Below are positions 12,001 to 20,452 of a stretch of 64,000 bases of DNA, piece by piece; positions within the stretch are counted from its first letter, which is position 1, and every line of letters begins with the position of its first letter. The position numbers and the translations under genes were made by a program. The notes below the pieces were generated by a model, which did no database searches, was not told the DNA's origin, and saw nothing but the letters and a program-made list of their open reading frames with translations. Source of the DNA: Demequina aurantiaca (GTDB lineage: Bacteria > Actinomycetota > Actinomycetes > Actinomycetales > Demequinaceae). The stretch is from the NCBI RefSeq assembly GCF_000975135.1, contig NZ_BBRF01000001.1, forward strand, positions 655,591 to 719,590. Reading direction: 5' to 3'.

Positions 12001-15000
12001 CAGATCGTCGGTGCAGGGGTCGGGAACGGTCGTGCCGTAGATCTCATAGATGACGCCACCGGGGCCGGTGCCAACTGCATCGGGGTTGGTGAGAATGGGG
12101 GTCCATTCGCTGCCGCGCTGCGCGGGGTTGATCGCGCCCGTATCTCCGGGCGTCGGAAGGACATCGATCGCCACCAGGTGGTCAATGGGCACAGTTCCCG
12201 TGTTCTGGAGTGCGAGTCGCCACGTCTCAGTGCCACCTGGCTTGGTGATGGGCACGCAGGGTGCCGTATAGAACCCCTCCGAGTTGGGCGTGCACGTGTA
12301 GCCGGGCACCACGCTCATGACGCCGAGCTCATCGTCGTCCGCCTTGACGAGCTTGCCAGAACGGATCGCTCCGCCGGCGCTGAGGTCGATGCTCGTCGAA
12401 CCGTCGCACGAAGGCGCGGGCGGGCTTTGGGCATCGCCGTTGCAGGTATCGATCGGGCGGTCACCGCTCATCGACGCAGTGTTCTCAATCGGCACGGCAG
12501 TGGGGAAGCCGGCACGCACCACCGTGTCGATGGTGATGGTGTACGACTGACCGGCCGCGAGGGCCACGCCAGGGGCAAAAGAGAACGTGATGGTGGGCGG
12601 TGTGCCGTCGATCGCCTCCGCAATGCTGACGGCTGCCACATCCGTGGGCAGCGGGGTGCCCTCGGCGGGGTCGGGGTTAGGGCCGGTCAGCGTAAACGCG
12701 TAGGGGCTCACTCCCGTTGCCGCGTCGTTGGGGTTCAGCAGCAAGATCGCGCCATCCGCGTCATACGGCAGGGTGTCCACGAACACCGGGTTGGTCACGG
12801 TCGTGGGACCGTCGTTGGTGAACGTCAGCGTGTAGGGAATGGCAACGCCGGGGCTCTGTGTGCCGGATGGCGACTTGGAGACGGTCACTGCCGTGGGCGA
12901 GTGTGCGTAAGTGACGTCCGCATCTACGTCGTCCGCGTCATCCGTGATGGGGCTGCCGCCAGAGGATAGGTAGGAGGTCACCGTGCCGTCGATGGTGTTG
13001 ACCGACACACCTGCGTTGTCCTCCCCTGGGGCGGCCTCGTTGCCGGGCAGATCCGTAGGCGGCGCGTCGCCAGTCAGCATCTGCGCACGACGCTTCACCA
13101 AGATCGGAATCTCCTGGTGTGGTTGCTCGGAGTTCTCCCACGCGGCACCGTCCGCGCGCGTGTAGGTGACAATCAGGCCCTGCACGTCGGCGGGGTCCGT
13201 GATCGAGGCGGGTAGCGCCGGGTCGGTGGCGAAGGTCCCGGCCACCGTCTGCTGTGAGGTCACGGTCAGGTCGCCGCCAAGGTCACCCGTGAACGTTCCT
13301 CCCGTCAGGGCGTCCACCTTCACGCGGTCGATCGGCGTGGCGAACGTGAAGCTGGGATCGAAGCCAACGAATTCGTACGCGTTCCAGAAGGTGGGATCGA
13401 CGTCACGGATCTCCATCTGTGTGGCCCGAGCTCCCTCGATGGGGTAGCCGGTCAGCGTCATCACAAACTCGCTGTTGTCCGGCTCGGTCTGGGAAAAGCC
13501 ATTCTGCTGCGGGTTATCAGTGGCGGCTGGGGCGAAACCCTTCTCCACCGTCATGCCGATGGTGAAGGCGGCCAGATCCATCGTGTCCGCGTCGGTGGCG
13601 TTGGGGGGCGATGGCTGACTACTGTCAAGCCCGGCGTCGTCGACTTCTGCGTAAGCGACGTTGTTCACCACCGTCCCCGCGTCGTCCTGATCGATCGCGT
13701 CGCCGGAGATGCGGCGGTTGGTTCTGAGCTGCAGGTCAACCACGACACCGGCGCTCGCCGCTGGCACAATTCTGCCCTCGAACAGGACGCTCACGCCGAT
13801 GGCGTCGGCCAGGTCGATCGGTTGCCACAGGAGGGCCTGCGCGATTGTTCCGACGAGAGGTCCACCGGTTGATCGATCGACCGTCACCGTCGTGGTGCCG
13901 TCTCCCGTGCCATCCGGCGGGATGGTGGTGTCGAGGAACGCGGGCGGTGTGATGGACACAAACTTGTACAGGTTGAAATAGTCCCCCGGCGACGTCGCCG
14001 GGTCGAGGACTAGATTCTGCGGGTCATCGATGCGCAGGGAGTCCGCGTACGCCGCTGAATCATTCGTGGCTTCCAGAGCGACGCGGGTGGTGGGGTAGTC
14101 CGACTGCTGCGTACCGGTGGGTGGAATTCCTACCGGGCCTCCCGTCCAGGTCTTGTCCAGCGACGTGCCGAAGGGAACGTACAGAATGACGATGTCGTCC
14201 GAGGCGTTCTGATTGATGTCGTCCCGGTCGGAGAAATCTGCCTGCGCATTCACCGTATTTGTCACCAGGCCGGCGTCGACCGCGTTGTACACCTGGTCGG
14301 CCGTGACCACGCTGCCGTCCGAGCGGCGGTCGTCACGGATGCGGAAGGTGAGGTCGACGTGACGCTCGTTGCCTACGCTGCGGGCTACTCCCGAGCCCAC
14401 TGGTGGGGCGAGCGGATCAGTGCTCGTCGCGCGGTCCGGGCTCTCGATGACCACGATCTGAACCGACAGCGTAGTGTCCTGCTCCTGCGGGGTTAGGGCG
14501 ATCGCCGGCAGTCCGCCGGTGCATGCAGCGGTAGCGATGCCGTTGGCTGCCCCGGAGGGATCATCGGTACATGGGCTGTTCTGCGGTGGCTCCCACGCGT
14601 TCGTCATGCCGTTGTAGAGCAGCACCGTGTCAATCGCGTCGTACGCAATGAGCGGGTCGAGGCCGGTCGTGATGGCGTCGATGCTCACCAGGTCGAACGC
14701 ATCGTAGACGGAGGTCGAAACAGTAGAGAGGTCCGGATTGGGGGCATCGGTGAGCGTCACCGAGTCTGCGTTGGAGTACCCTCCGGTGGACCACTGAAGC
14801 TGCGCCTGTACCTCGTCGCGGGTGCGAGCGCCCACCTCCGTGTCGAGCCACTGCTTGTCGATGATGTCGCCGCCACCATTGTCCGGGTCCTCCGGATCCA
14901 GCACATTGACGGTGTCACACGCGGGATCGCTGTCCGAGGAAAGACCCTCGTCGGTGTCCGACGACGCTCCCGAGCAGTTCTCGAACGACATCGGCAGGCT

Positions 15001-17100
15001 GTCGTCGTCGGGATTGGTGGGGTCGTAGTTCATCACGATGTTCGGCTGCACCACGTCACCGGGGTCAAACACGTCGGGCGAAGTGAAGGTGAACTGAAGG
15101 CCACCCACCGTCGCGGGATCCGGAGTCGGGAAGGAGTACGACCAGGGCGAGTCCGCGTCCGTCAGTCCCTGCGCGCCGGGGAGGGGGACCCAGGCGTTCC
15201 CATCCCAATAGCTCACGCTGAGGCTCGCCCCTGGGGGAATGTCCACGTTGGTAATGCGTGACGGGTTGAACGCGTCCCAGAACTCGCTGCCCTGCGGGGT
15301 GTCGTCACTGGGGCTGGTGGCAACGGGGTCCTGCACGACGATGGTGTTGGCGCCCGTGGTGGAGTAGGGCGACTGCGGATTGGTGAAGTCATCCGGCAAT
15401 GGCGCCGGGCCACCTGGCAGCTGCAGCACGACGTACTCGCCGGCGAGGCCCAAAATCGTGTGTGGCGTGATCGTCTTGTCCGTCACGGATTCGATGTGGG
15501 TGAGGTAGGCAATGAACGAGTCGGAGGCGTCGTCCGTGCCCGTGGCGCCGGTATCGGTCGTGGCCGCCGCCGTGACCTCGTTGGGGATCTCGGTCGATGT
15601 GGCGGTGTCATCCGGGTCGGTACCGATGACGGCGACGACGGTGGCCGTCGCCCCGGGCGGAATGTCGCCGGTGAAGTCAATGCCAAATCGGACCACGTCA
15701 TCGGGCCGCGTCGGCGGGGGAATCTCCTCACCCGGGTTGAACGTGAAGGTCTCCTCGGTGGGGCTGCCGTCCGGGTAGTAGTACGTGACGCTACCCTCGG
15801 TCGCACCCGCGGGGAATGTGGGGGCGGCGTCGAAACCCTCGAAGGTCATGGAGTCGTCGAAGCCGGGATCGTTCAGCGTCTCGCCTGACTCCACGGCGGG
15901 TTCGATAATCGAGAGCGTCTCGACGTTGTCATTCCAGGCGTTTTCCGCCGTCAACGTCGCGTCGGACGTTCCACCGTGGGGCACGTACTGGGGGTCAAAG
16001 GTCTTGCCAGCGACCACATCGGGAACGTTGCCGAGAATCGTATACGTGGCGTTCCCGGTGCTGGATTCCGTCTCGCCGTCACGCGTGACTTCGGATGCGA
16101 CGGTATTGGGCACCGCGACATCCGCGTCAATGTTGCCCACATCGCGCTGCGTGGTGTCGATGGCGATATTCGCGGTGGCTCCCGCATCGATGGTGCCCGT
16201 GGAGCTCGTATACGTGATGCGTACGCCAAGGACATCGTCAGGGTCCACCCCATCCGGGATCTCACCGGTGGGGCTCGGGTCGCCCTCGACCCATCCGCTG
16301 GCGGTATAGACGTCAATCTGCACCGCGTCGGCTCCTGGGGGAAGAGGAACGACGGAAATGGAGTCAAACGCCAACGAGTCGAACGGGTTCGGAGAGGCCG
16401 TAGGGTCCGACGGCTCGGTCACCACCAGGGAATCGACGCCCACCGTCGAGGTGTTTTCAGCGTCGATGTTGATGGTGGTGGGGGTGCCCGCGGCCGCCTG
16501 ACCCGAGGAGGGGTCGAACGACTTGGACACCGTGGTGTCGAGCTCCAGCGGAACCTCGACGGTCACGGTCGCGCTGTCCGTGGCATCGTCCGTGTTCGGG
16601 TTGTCGGCGCTAAACGTGGCGTCGTTGGTGATCTGGGAGCCGTTGTCGTCATACGTGAAGTCGTCGTCCGCCGTCACGTCCACCAGGATCGTTGCGGTCG
16701 AGCCTGCCAGCATGCCGCTTCCGCCTGCGGGGTCGACAAATGCTGTGATGAAATCGACGTCGACAGTCTGTCCCGAGGAGTTGTCGAGGTAGTCGGCGTA
16801 CAGGGTCACGCTGACGTTGTCGACGGTTAGCCCGGCGGGGACCACATCGGTGACGTTCGCCCCCGTACACCCCGCGGGTTGCTGTGATCCTGAATAGATG
16901 CAGCTCACCTGGATGGTGTACGTAAACGACTCGCCCGGCGCAATGGTGTCCGTGGAGGCGTCCTTGGTGATGAGCAGTCCGGCTGGCTCCTCGGCACTAG
17001 CCGGACCCGCAAGAACGACGATGCCGGTGCTGGCGAGGGCGGCGACGAGCAGGGCGCTCCACGCTCGTTGGGCCTTGGTCATCCAGGTGCTCCGGCGCAT
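9079..17100 (-). CDS. Giant LAXTG-anchored surface protein with DUF11-like and DUF5979-like repeats
   Basis: 2673 residues. Signal peptide 1-36 ends PASA. Then about nine units of 150-230 residues, each opening with a Lys-containing strand (for example VSKSFDP near 192, AGKTFDP 366, LDKTWTG 980, VEKGFAP 1185, VSKSPSG 1403) in the style of DUF11/isopeptide-type beta-sandwiches. Residues about 1797-2625 hold seven DUF5979-like units of about 115 residues. The C-terminus is a cell-wall sorting signal: LAGTG near 2635, a hydrophobic stretch, then RRKREPEHTNQ. LAXTG fits class E sortases; no sortase is in the window. Ile-peptide Lys/Asn cross-links are likely but unproved. A good Shine-Dalgarno, GGAGG 9 bases before the ATG, sets the start. 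Likely a rod-like adhesin or wall-surface stalk. Confidence 0.9.
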   Translation of the reverse strand: MRRSTWMTKAQRAWSALLVAALASTGIVVLAGPASAEEPAGLLITKDASTDTIAPGESFTYTIQVSCIYSGSQQPAGCTGANVTDVVPAGLTVDNVSVTLYADYLDNSSGQTVDVDFITAFVDPAGGSGMLAGSTATILVDVTADDDFTYDDNGSQITNDATFSADNPNTDDATDSATVTVEVPLELDTTVSKSFDPSSGQAAAGTPTTINIDAENTSTVGVDSLVVTEPSDPTASPNPFDSLAFDSISVVPLPPGADAVQIDVYTASGWVEGDPSPTGEIPDGVDPDDVLGVRITYTSSTGTIDAGATANIAIDTTQRDVGNIDADVAVPNTVASEVTRDGETESSTGNATYTILGNVPDVVAGKTFDPQYVPHGGTSDATLTAENAWNDNVETLSIIEPAVESGETLNDPGFDDSMTFEGFDAAPTFPAGATEGSVTYYYPDGSPTEETFTFNPGEEIPPPTRPDDVVRFGIDFTGDIPPGATATVVAVIGTDPDDTATSTEIPNEVTAAATTDTGATGTDDASDSFIAYLTHIESVTDKTITPHTILGLAGEYVVLQLPGGPAPLPDDFTNPQSPYSTTGANTIVVQDPVATSPSDDTPQGSEFWDAFNPSRITNVDIPPGASLSVSYWDGNAWVPLPGAQGLTDADSPWSYSFPTPDPATVGGLQFTFTSPDVFDPGDVVQPNIVMNYDPTNPDDDSLPMSFENCSGASSDTDEGLSSDSDPACDTVNVLDPEDPDNGGGDIIDKQWLDTEVGARTRDEVQAQLQWSTGGYSNADSVTLTDAPNPDLSTVSTSVYDAFDLVSIDAITTGLDPLIAYDAIDTVLLYNGMTNAWEPPQNSPCTDDPSGAANGIATAACTGGLPAIALTPQEQDTTLSVQIVVIESPDRATSTDPLAPPVGSGVARSVGNERHVDLTFRIRDDRRSDGSVVTADQVYNAVDAGLVTNTVNAQADFSDRDDINQNASDDIVILYVPFGTSLDKTWTGGPVGIPPTGTQQSDYPTTRVALEATNDSAAYADSLRIDDPQNLVLDPATSPGDYFNLYKFVSITPPAFLDTTIPPDGTGDGTTTVTVDRSTGGPLVGTIAQALLWQPIDLADAIGVSVLFEGRIVPAASAGVVVDLQLRTNRRISGDAIDQDDAGTVVNNVAYAEVDDAGLDSSQPSPPNATDADTMDLAAFTIGMTVEKGFAPAATDNPQQNGFSQTEPDNSEFVMTLTGYPIEGARATQMEIRDVDPTFWNAYEFVGFDPSFTFATPIDRVKVDALTGGTFTGDLGGDLTVTSQQTVAGTFATDPALPASITDPADVQGLIVTYTRADGAAWENSEQPHQEIPILVKRRAQMLTGDAPPTDLPGNEAAPGEDNAGVSVNTIDGTVTSYLSSGGSPITDDADDVDADVTYAHSPTAVTVSKSPSGTQSPGVAIPYTLTFTNDGPTTVTNPVFVDTLPYDADGAILLLNPNDAATGVSPYAFTLTGPNPDPAEGTPLPTDVAAVSIAEAIDGTPPTITFSFAPGVALAAGQSYTITIDTVVRAGFPTAVPIENTASMSGDRPIDTCNGDAQSPPAPSCDGSTSIDLSAGGAIRSGKLVKADDDELGVMSVVPGYTCTPNSEGFYTAPCVPITKPGGTETWRLALQNTGTVPIDHLVAIDVLPTPGDTGAINPAQRGSEWTPILTNPDAVGTGPGGVIYEIYGTTVPDPCTDDLYALTPDCPAGTWFPFADFAADPSVITALKYEAVFAANAPLEPGDHVTFDAVSQTPLSSPTAGPDTIAWNTVATGGTTTTGTEILPTEGTKVGVALATGPLDIVKTTTGNGAAIWAPDEFIVQVVCTAGPDDEVVFDETLTIAADDQTRIDDLPWGANCMVTEQDGANGEWDSTSNEVTIGRDTDPVPLATLENDYQLASITVSKAVIGTGPSGADPADAGPFPMLVQCTYLGERIYADGYGPSAPMVTLLRDGGETTFTGLPAGADCTVREITAAGSVATTVTTTTATEGPTTAPGLMTTLSLTPDDPTSNDGTTNFVDFVNQYALGALTINKTVDGPGADEYGAGPFTIHVTCVYERTFPLADVTTYDDDVVLGGQYPLSETIGGIPTGSVCTLEETNTAGADTFYFGNTEGTLTTQVTITDDVEPVVVNATNYFETLVSLDVTKIVDPAAQDADGNVPDLGPFDVSVECVYKPNSDYTRVVYATGYDASNPMVNQLVNEQVWTLDGLPTGTTCTATETDTRGADSTTTTATNSNDTVTTDATTASLVLTDDGPLGRTTNHFVFENSFDVGSLTLRKLRDGPGADELGAGPFTFHIECSLLTPLPVRSTYSGDITLTGEPWTQTIDGLVAGSLCTITETDVGGADYVEFTNSQGDPTEAHVIIGADAEVTVTATNYFEQLASLAVTKTVADNVQLADGSSPDLGPFPVRVQCVYGEGTLHRQTVYADGYSRLRPMDVALSPDETVIFEGLPATSDCTVTELTNGGAVSTTTTVTTAVVGPDTADGATGTLTLTPDNPGVTNTVEIVNAYAAGSLEIIKQVTGDGAASLGDGPFGFHVECVLERDVLADVTTYTADVTLGGDQPLSTTIDGIVAGSDCTVTETDAGGADLTTFQPGGGSADEGVTVQVDADATVSVTAINQFDVPPAPDNGGGDLAGTGFDNWGLVWLGGALVLVGGVLLVVRRKREPEHTNQ
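9225..11709 (-). repeat. Seven DUF5979-like coding repeats, alternating two types
   Basis: Within the giant protein. After a first unit, types A and B alternate three times. A units contain a YADGY/YATGY motif, PM, GLP-type turn and STTTT run; B units contain GPGAD, GAGPF, DVTTY, GIxAGS and end in ATNYF. All have the GPF...V.C and C.V.E signatures with a Cys pair likely forming a disulfide or stabilising the fold. Confidence 0.8.
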
Positions 17101-17170
17101 CTATCGCTTCCTCCGCATGACGGGTCGCTGTCACATCGAGAACCACTCGGCATCTCACCCGTTGAAAAAG

Positions 17171-17176
17171 ATCATA
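17171..17176 (-). promoter_or_regulatory. Possible -10 (TATGAT) of the giant surface protein gene
   Basis: TATGAT within an AT-rich patch of an otherwise GC-rich intergenic region would give a leader of about 65 bases ending in GGAGG-N9-ATG. No convincing -35 is visible. Confidence 0.3.
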
Positions 17177-17235
17177 ACAACCCCTCTTGTCCCCGGTTTT
17201 TCCAGGTGTCAGGCGGTATCTGCGAGACTGTGGGC

Positions 17236-17958
17236 ATGAAGCAGACCCTCCGCATCCTTGTTCTGTCAGTCGTGAGCGTCGTCGCGCTCTCAGGCTGCAT
17301 GCGCATGGAGATGAGCCTCGAGCTGAGCGACCATGACACCGCGAGCGGTAGTTACGTGATGGCCATCAAGGAGGGCACTGGCGAGCAGCTCGGCGCTACT
17401 AGCGATCAAGAGGCCGCAGACGAACTCTTTGGCGACCTCGGCGACGGCATCGAGGGAGCGTCCGTCACGGAGTACCACGAGGACGGCTACGTCGGCACCA
17501 AGGCGACGTTTGAGGACCAGACCTTCGCGGACCTCAACCTCAACTCCGACGACATGCGCATCAGCCGCGAGGGCGACGAGTACGTGGTCGCTGGGACCTA
17601 CGGCTCGGGCGAGGCCGCAAATCTGGGCGAATTGCCGGACGATGCCGTGGCCACCCTGGCCATCACGTTCCCCGGGAAGGTCGCGGAGACCAACGGCACC
17701 GTGGAAGGCAATACCGTGACGTGGGACCTGAAACAGCAGTCGGACGATCTCTACGCCCGCGGCGCGGCGAGTGGAGACTCGGGCATGTCGCTGTGGCTGT
17801 GGCTGGCCATCGGCTTCGTGGCGCTGGTCGTCGTCGCCGGTGTGGTGGTGCTCATTCTCGGCTCCCGGCGCTCCCCCAAGGCAACGACTCCCGAACCGCC
17901 GGCGGCACCCCTTCCCCCCAGGGAGTCGTTCAACCCCGAGGACCGTCGGCTCGACTAG
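17236..17958 (+). CDS. LppM-like (DUF3153-type) lipoprotein, copy 1 of 4
   Basis: 240 residues. Lipobox LSGC puts the lipidated Cys at 21. The extracytoplasmic part carries the landmarks shared by the array: EDGYVGTKATF, ISREGDEYVVAG, ITFPGKVAETNGTVEGNTV and a TWDL strand. A C-terminal membrane helix (about residues 180-204) precedes a Pro-rich cytoplasmic tail, so the protein is anchored at both ends. The family is known from Mycobacterium LppM, an envelope lipoprotein affecting host-cell trafficking; the biochemical role is unknown. First of a four-gene tandem array; ATG is preceded at 6 bases by GAGACT, a weak version of the local leaderless signal. Confidence 0.8.
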   Translation: MKQTLRILVLSVVSVVALSGCMRMEMSLELSDHDTASGSYVMAIKEGTGEQLGATSDQEAADELFGDLGDGIEGASVTEYHEDGYVGTKATFEDQTFADLNLNSDDMRISREGDEYVVAGTYGSGEAANLGELPDDAVATLAITFPGKVAETNGTVEGNTVTWDLKQQSDDLYARGAASGDSGMSLWLWLAIGFVALVVVAGVVVLILGSRRSPKATTPEPPAAPLPPRESFNPEDRRLD

Positions 17959-18060
17959 GCCGACATTCACCGAAGGCTCGCGGCCAGGTCAGCCGGCCAA
18001 CCCGCCGCCCTCCAGCGTGGGTTACAGGTAAATCCACTGTCACCATGCCACCCTTGGCGC

Positions 18061-18825
18061 GTGAAGATGTCCCTGCGCCTCGCGCTGGTCGCCATCGTAG
18101 GCGCGGCCACGTTGAGCGGTTGCATGCGCTTCACCGCCGACCTGCGCCTGGAGCCAGACAACACCGTCAACGGCACTTACGTGGTGGCCGTGGAGAACGG
18201 CACCGGCGACACCTTGGGCGTCAGCGACGCCGAGGCTTCACAGAACCTATACGACGACTCCGGCCTATCCTCGCAACTCGCGCACTCGATGCAGCGTGTC
18301 TACAAGGACGACGGCTACACCGGACTGCAGGTGGAGTTTCGAGGCGAAGATATCGCTAGGTTCGCGCCCACCGACGACCGTTTTGGGATTGTCCGCGAGG
18401 ACGACGAGTTCGTCGTGAGTGGGCCCTCCTCGGACGTGTCCGAGGATGATGCGGAGTCGCTCAAAGGGGCCGACCTTCGCGTGTCGATCGAGTTCCCCGG
18501 GCCGGTGAGTGAGTCCAACGGCACCGTGGACGGCACCACCGTCACGTGGAACTTGGTCGGTGGGCCAGAGGTGCTCACCGCCCGCGGCTCCGCCGTTCCC
18601 TCGAGCTCTCCCCTGGGTGCGATCCTCATGACCGTCCTGGTGTTGGGCTCCTCCGCCGCCGTGCTGCGGTCGCGTTCTCTCGCCGCCCACGGGCCGCGCC
18701 GCAAGCCACCCGCCAGCCGACGGACCGCCGGCCCAACTCGAGCGGCAAGCAAGCCGAACCCACCACGCAGGCCCGCGGCGGCATCGGCTCCCCGCCAACC
18801 GCGCCCCGCTCCCCCGCACCGGTAA
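18061..18825 (+). CDS. LppM-like (DUF3153-type) lipoprotein, copy 2 of 4
   Basis: 254 residues from a GTG start (an in-frame ATG two codons later is an alternative). Lipobox LSGC at about residue 21. Shares DDGYTGLQVEF, IVREDDEFVVSG and IEFPGPVSESNGTVDGTTV with copies 1 and 3. A hydrophobic segment (about 181-200) is followed by an unusually long, basic, Ala/Pro/Arg-rich tail of about 55 residues, much longer than in the other copies. CACCCT lies 6 bases before the GTG. The extracytoplasmic domain is presumed to have the same fold as copy 1; function unknown. Confidence 0.78.
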   Translation: MKMSLRLALVAIVGAATLSGCMRFTADLRLEPDNTVNGTYVVAVENGTGDTLGVSDAEASQNLYDDSGLSSQLAHSMQRVYKDDGYTGLQVEFRGEDIARFAPTDDRFGIVREDDEFVVSGPSSDVSEDDAESLKGADLRVSIEFPGPVSESNGTVDGTTVTWNLVGGPEVLTARGSAVPSSSPLGAILMTVLVLGSSAAVLRSRSLAAHGPRRKPPASRRTAGPTRAASKPNPPRRPAAASAPRQPRPAPPHR

Positions 18826-18872
18826 CACCGCCACACCCCCTCGAGAGCCCACGCATATGGGACAGTGGGGAC

Positions 18873-19604
18873 ATGAATACTCCGCTCCGGATCGCCGCGA
18901 TCGCCACCCTGGTGGCGGTCGTTCTGACGGGGTGTGTCCGGGTTCAGATCGACCTCACCCTGACGCCCGATGACACGGTGGACGGGACGATGGTGCTTGC
19001 CCTCCAGGAGGGAATCGGTGAGCTCCTGGACACCACTGACGCCGAGGCGGCCGAGCAGCTGTTTGGCGAAACCACGGCAAGCTTTGACGACGCCGTCGTC
19101 AACAAGTACGAGCAGGACGGCTACGTGGGTCAAAAAGTTAGTTTTGACGGGCAGGCCATCGGTAACTTTGCCCTCGACGCGGGCGACTTCACCATCTCGC
19201 GGGACGGTGAAAACTACGTGGTCAACGGGCCCGTCGACCCCAACATTGCAGCCGGCGGGGCGGACATCCCCGACTCCGCGCAGATGTGGCTCAGCGTGAC
19301 CTTCCCGGGTGAAGTGACCGAGCACAACGGCTCTCGTGAGGGCCACACCGTGACGTGGGACCTCACCAACGCACCGGCCGAGCTCCACGCGGTGGGCGGC
19401 GCCGAGGCCACCACGGAAACCCCCAGCTGGCTCTTCACGGCCATCGGTATCGTGTTGCTCCTCGGGGTGGCGATCGTGCTGTTCTTCGCCATGCGGAATC
19501 GGGGAGCTGCAACCGCGCCCACCCGCGTCGCGGTCACCCAGGCGAAGCCAGTCGGGCCCCAGCCCTCGATCTCCACGCCTCCCGAAGAATCAAAGCTCAC
19601 ATGA
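18873..19604 (+). CDS. LppM-like (DUF3153-type) lipoprotein, copy 3 of 4
   Basis: 243 residues. Lipobox LTGC at residue 21, then EQDGYVGQKVSFDG, ISRDGENYVVNG and VTFPGEVTEHNGSREGHTV, closely matching copy 1, and a C-terminal membrane helix (about 190-211) with a short polar tail. The ATG at 18873 was chosen because the lipoprotein signal begins there; the frame is open further upstream but only as antisense-like sequence over copy 2. Its stop overlaps the start of copy 4 by 4 bases (ATGA), so copies 3 and 4 are translationally coupled. Confidence 0.8.
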   Translation: MNTPLRIAAIATLVAVVLTGCVRVQIDLTLTPDDTVDGTMVLALQEGIGELLDTTDAEAAEQLFGETTASFDDAVVNKYEQDGYVGQKVSFDGQAIGNFALDAGDFTISRDGENYVVNGPVDPNIAAGGADIPDSAQMWLSVTFPGEVTEHNGSREGHTVTWDLTNAPAELHAVGGAEATTETPSWLFTAIGIVLLLGVAIVLFFAMRNRGAATAPTRVAVTQAKPVGPQPSISTPPEESKLT

Positions 19605-20443
19605 CGCGTACCGTCTCTCAGTTCCTGGCAGTGGGCGCCCTGGCGGTCGTCACGCTCGCCGGATGCGTGCGCATCGACTCCGACACCAGCATCGGTTCCG
19701 ACGACACCTTCTCGCAGCACGTGATCGTCGCGTTCACCGACTCCGTGGCGACCCAGGTGAGCCAGCAAGCCGGCATCAACGTCCGCGAACTCACCGGCAG
19801 CCTCGGGGATAGTGCGGAACTCAAGGACCTGCAGGCGAAGTATCCCGACCACGTGACTCTCGAGGACTACGAGGACGAGGACCTACGCGGACTCGAGCTC
19901 ACGATGACCGACCTCCCCCTCAGCGAGTTCAACGAAGCGGCGTCGCAGGTCACCGCAGGCTTTGGCGCCACCGCGAGCATCACTCACGAGGGCGACTCCT
20001 TTGTGGTGATGATGGCAGCACCGGATCCGGCCGATGCCGAGGCGTCGCCTTCCCCCGGGGCTAGCGACGGCCCCTTAGGCGACGTCGACCTCGGCGCACT
20101 AGGCCTCAGCGGCGGCAACCTGGCGGCGCTGGGTAGCGCCATCGACTTTGAAGTCAGCTACACCTTCCCCGGGCTGGTGCGCGAGGCAAGCGCGGGTGAC
20201 ATTGACGGCAACACCGTGACGCTCGGAGCGAGCGATGTGCTGTCCGGCAGCGACATACGCCTCGTAGGCGGCGACTCCACCCAGATTGACTGGTGGCCCT
20301 TCATCAAGTGGGCGCTGATCATCGCGGCGTTCACCTCGGTGATTGGCGGCGCGGCGTTGCTGGTGCGCCAGGACAAGCGGCGCCAGCGTTCCACCTCACT
20401 TCCCCCGCCAGAGGTGGGTAGATCGACTCCGCCTGCCGCGTAG
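19601..20443 (+). CDS. LppM-like (DUF3153-type) lipoprotein, divergent copy 4 of 4
   Basis: 280 residues, the longest and most divergent of the array. Lipobox LAGC at residue 21-22; VSYTFPGLVREASAGDIDGNTV aligns with the FPG...NG strand of the other copies, and KWALIIAAFTSVIGGAALLV is the C-terminal membrane helix. It has an inserted acidic, Gly/Ser/Pro-rich linker (about residues 145-175). Resembles single-copy LppM proteins of other actinobacteria at least as much as its neighbours, so it may be the ancestral member. Converges with kdgK with 9 bases between the stops and no visible terminator. Confidence 0.78.
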   Translation: MTRTVSQFLAVGALAVVTLAGCVRIDSDTSIGSDDTFSQHVIVAFTDSVATQVSQQAGINVRELTGSLGDSAELKDLQAKYPDHVTLEDYEDEDLRGLELTMTDLPLSEFNEAASQVTAGFGATASITHEGDSFVVMMAAPDPADAEASPSPGASDGPLGDVDLGALGLSGGNLAALGSAIDFEVSYTFPGLVREASAGDIDGNTVTLGASDVLSGSDIRLVGGDSTQIDWWPFIKWALIIAAFTSVIGGAALLVRQDKRRQRSTSLPPPEVGRSTPPAA

Positions 20444-20452
20444 ATGAACGTA

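Noticed and set aside
9838-16830. Several 170-370 codon frames on the plus strand inside the giant surface-protein gene
   Set aside because: Shadows of a repetitive high-GC gene; they show mirrored repeats and no ribosome-binding sites or families.
18315-19388. Long minus-strand frames across the LppM array
   Set aside because: They oppose clear lipoprotein genes with lipoboxes and carry no recognisable domain.
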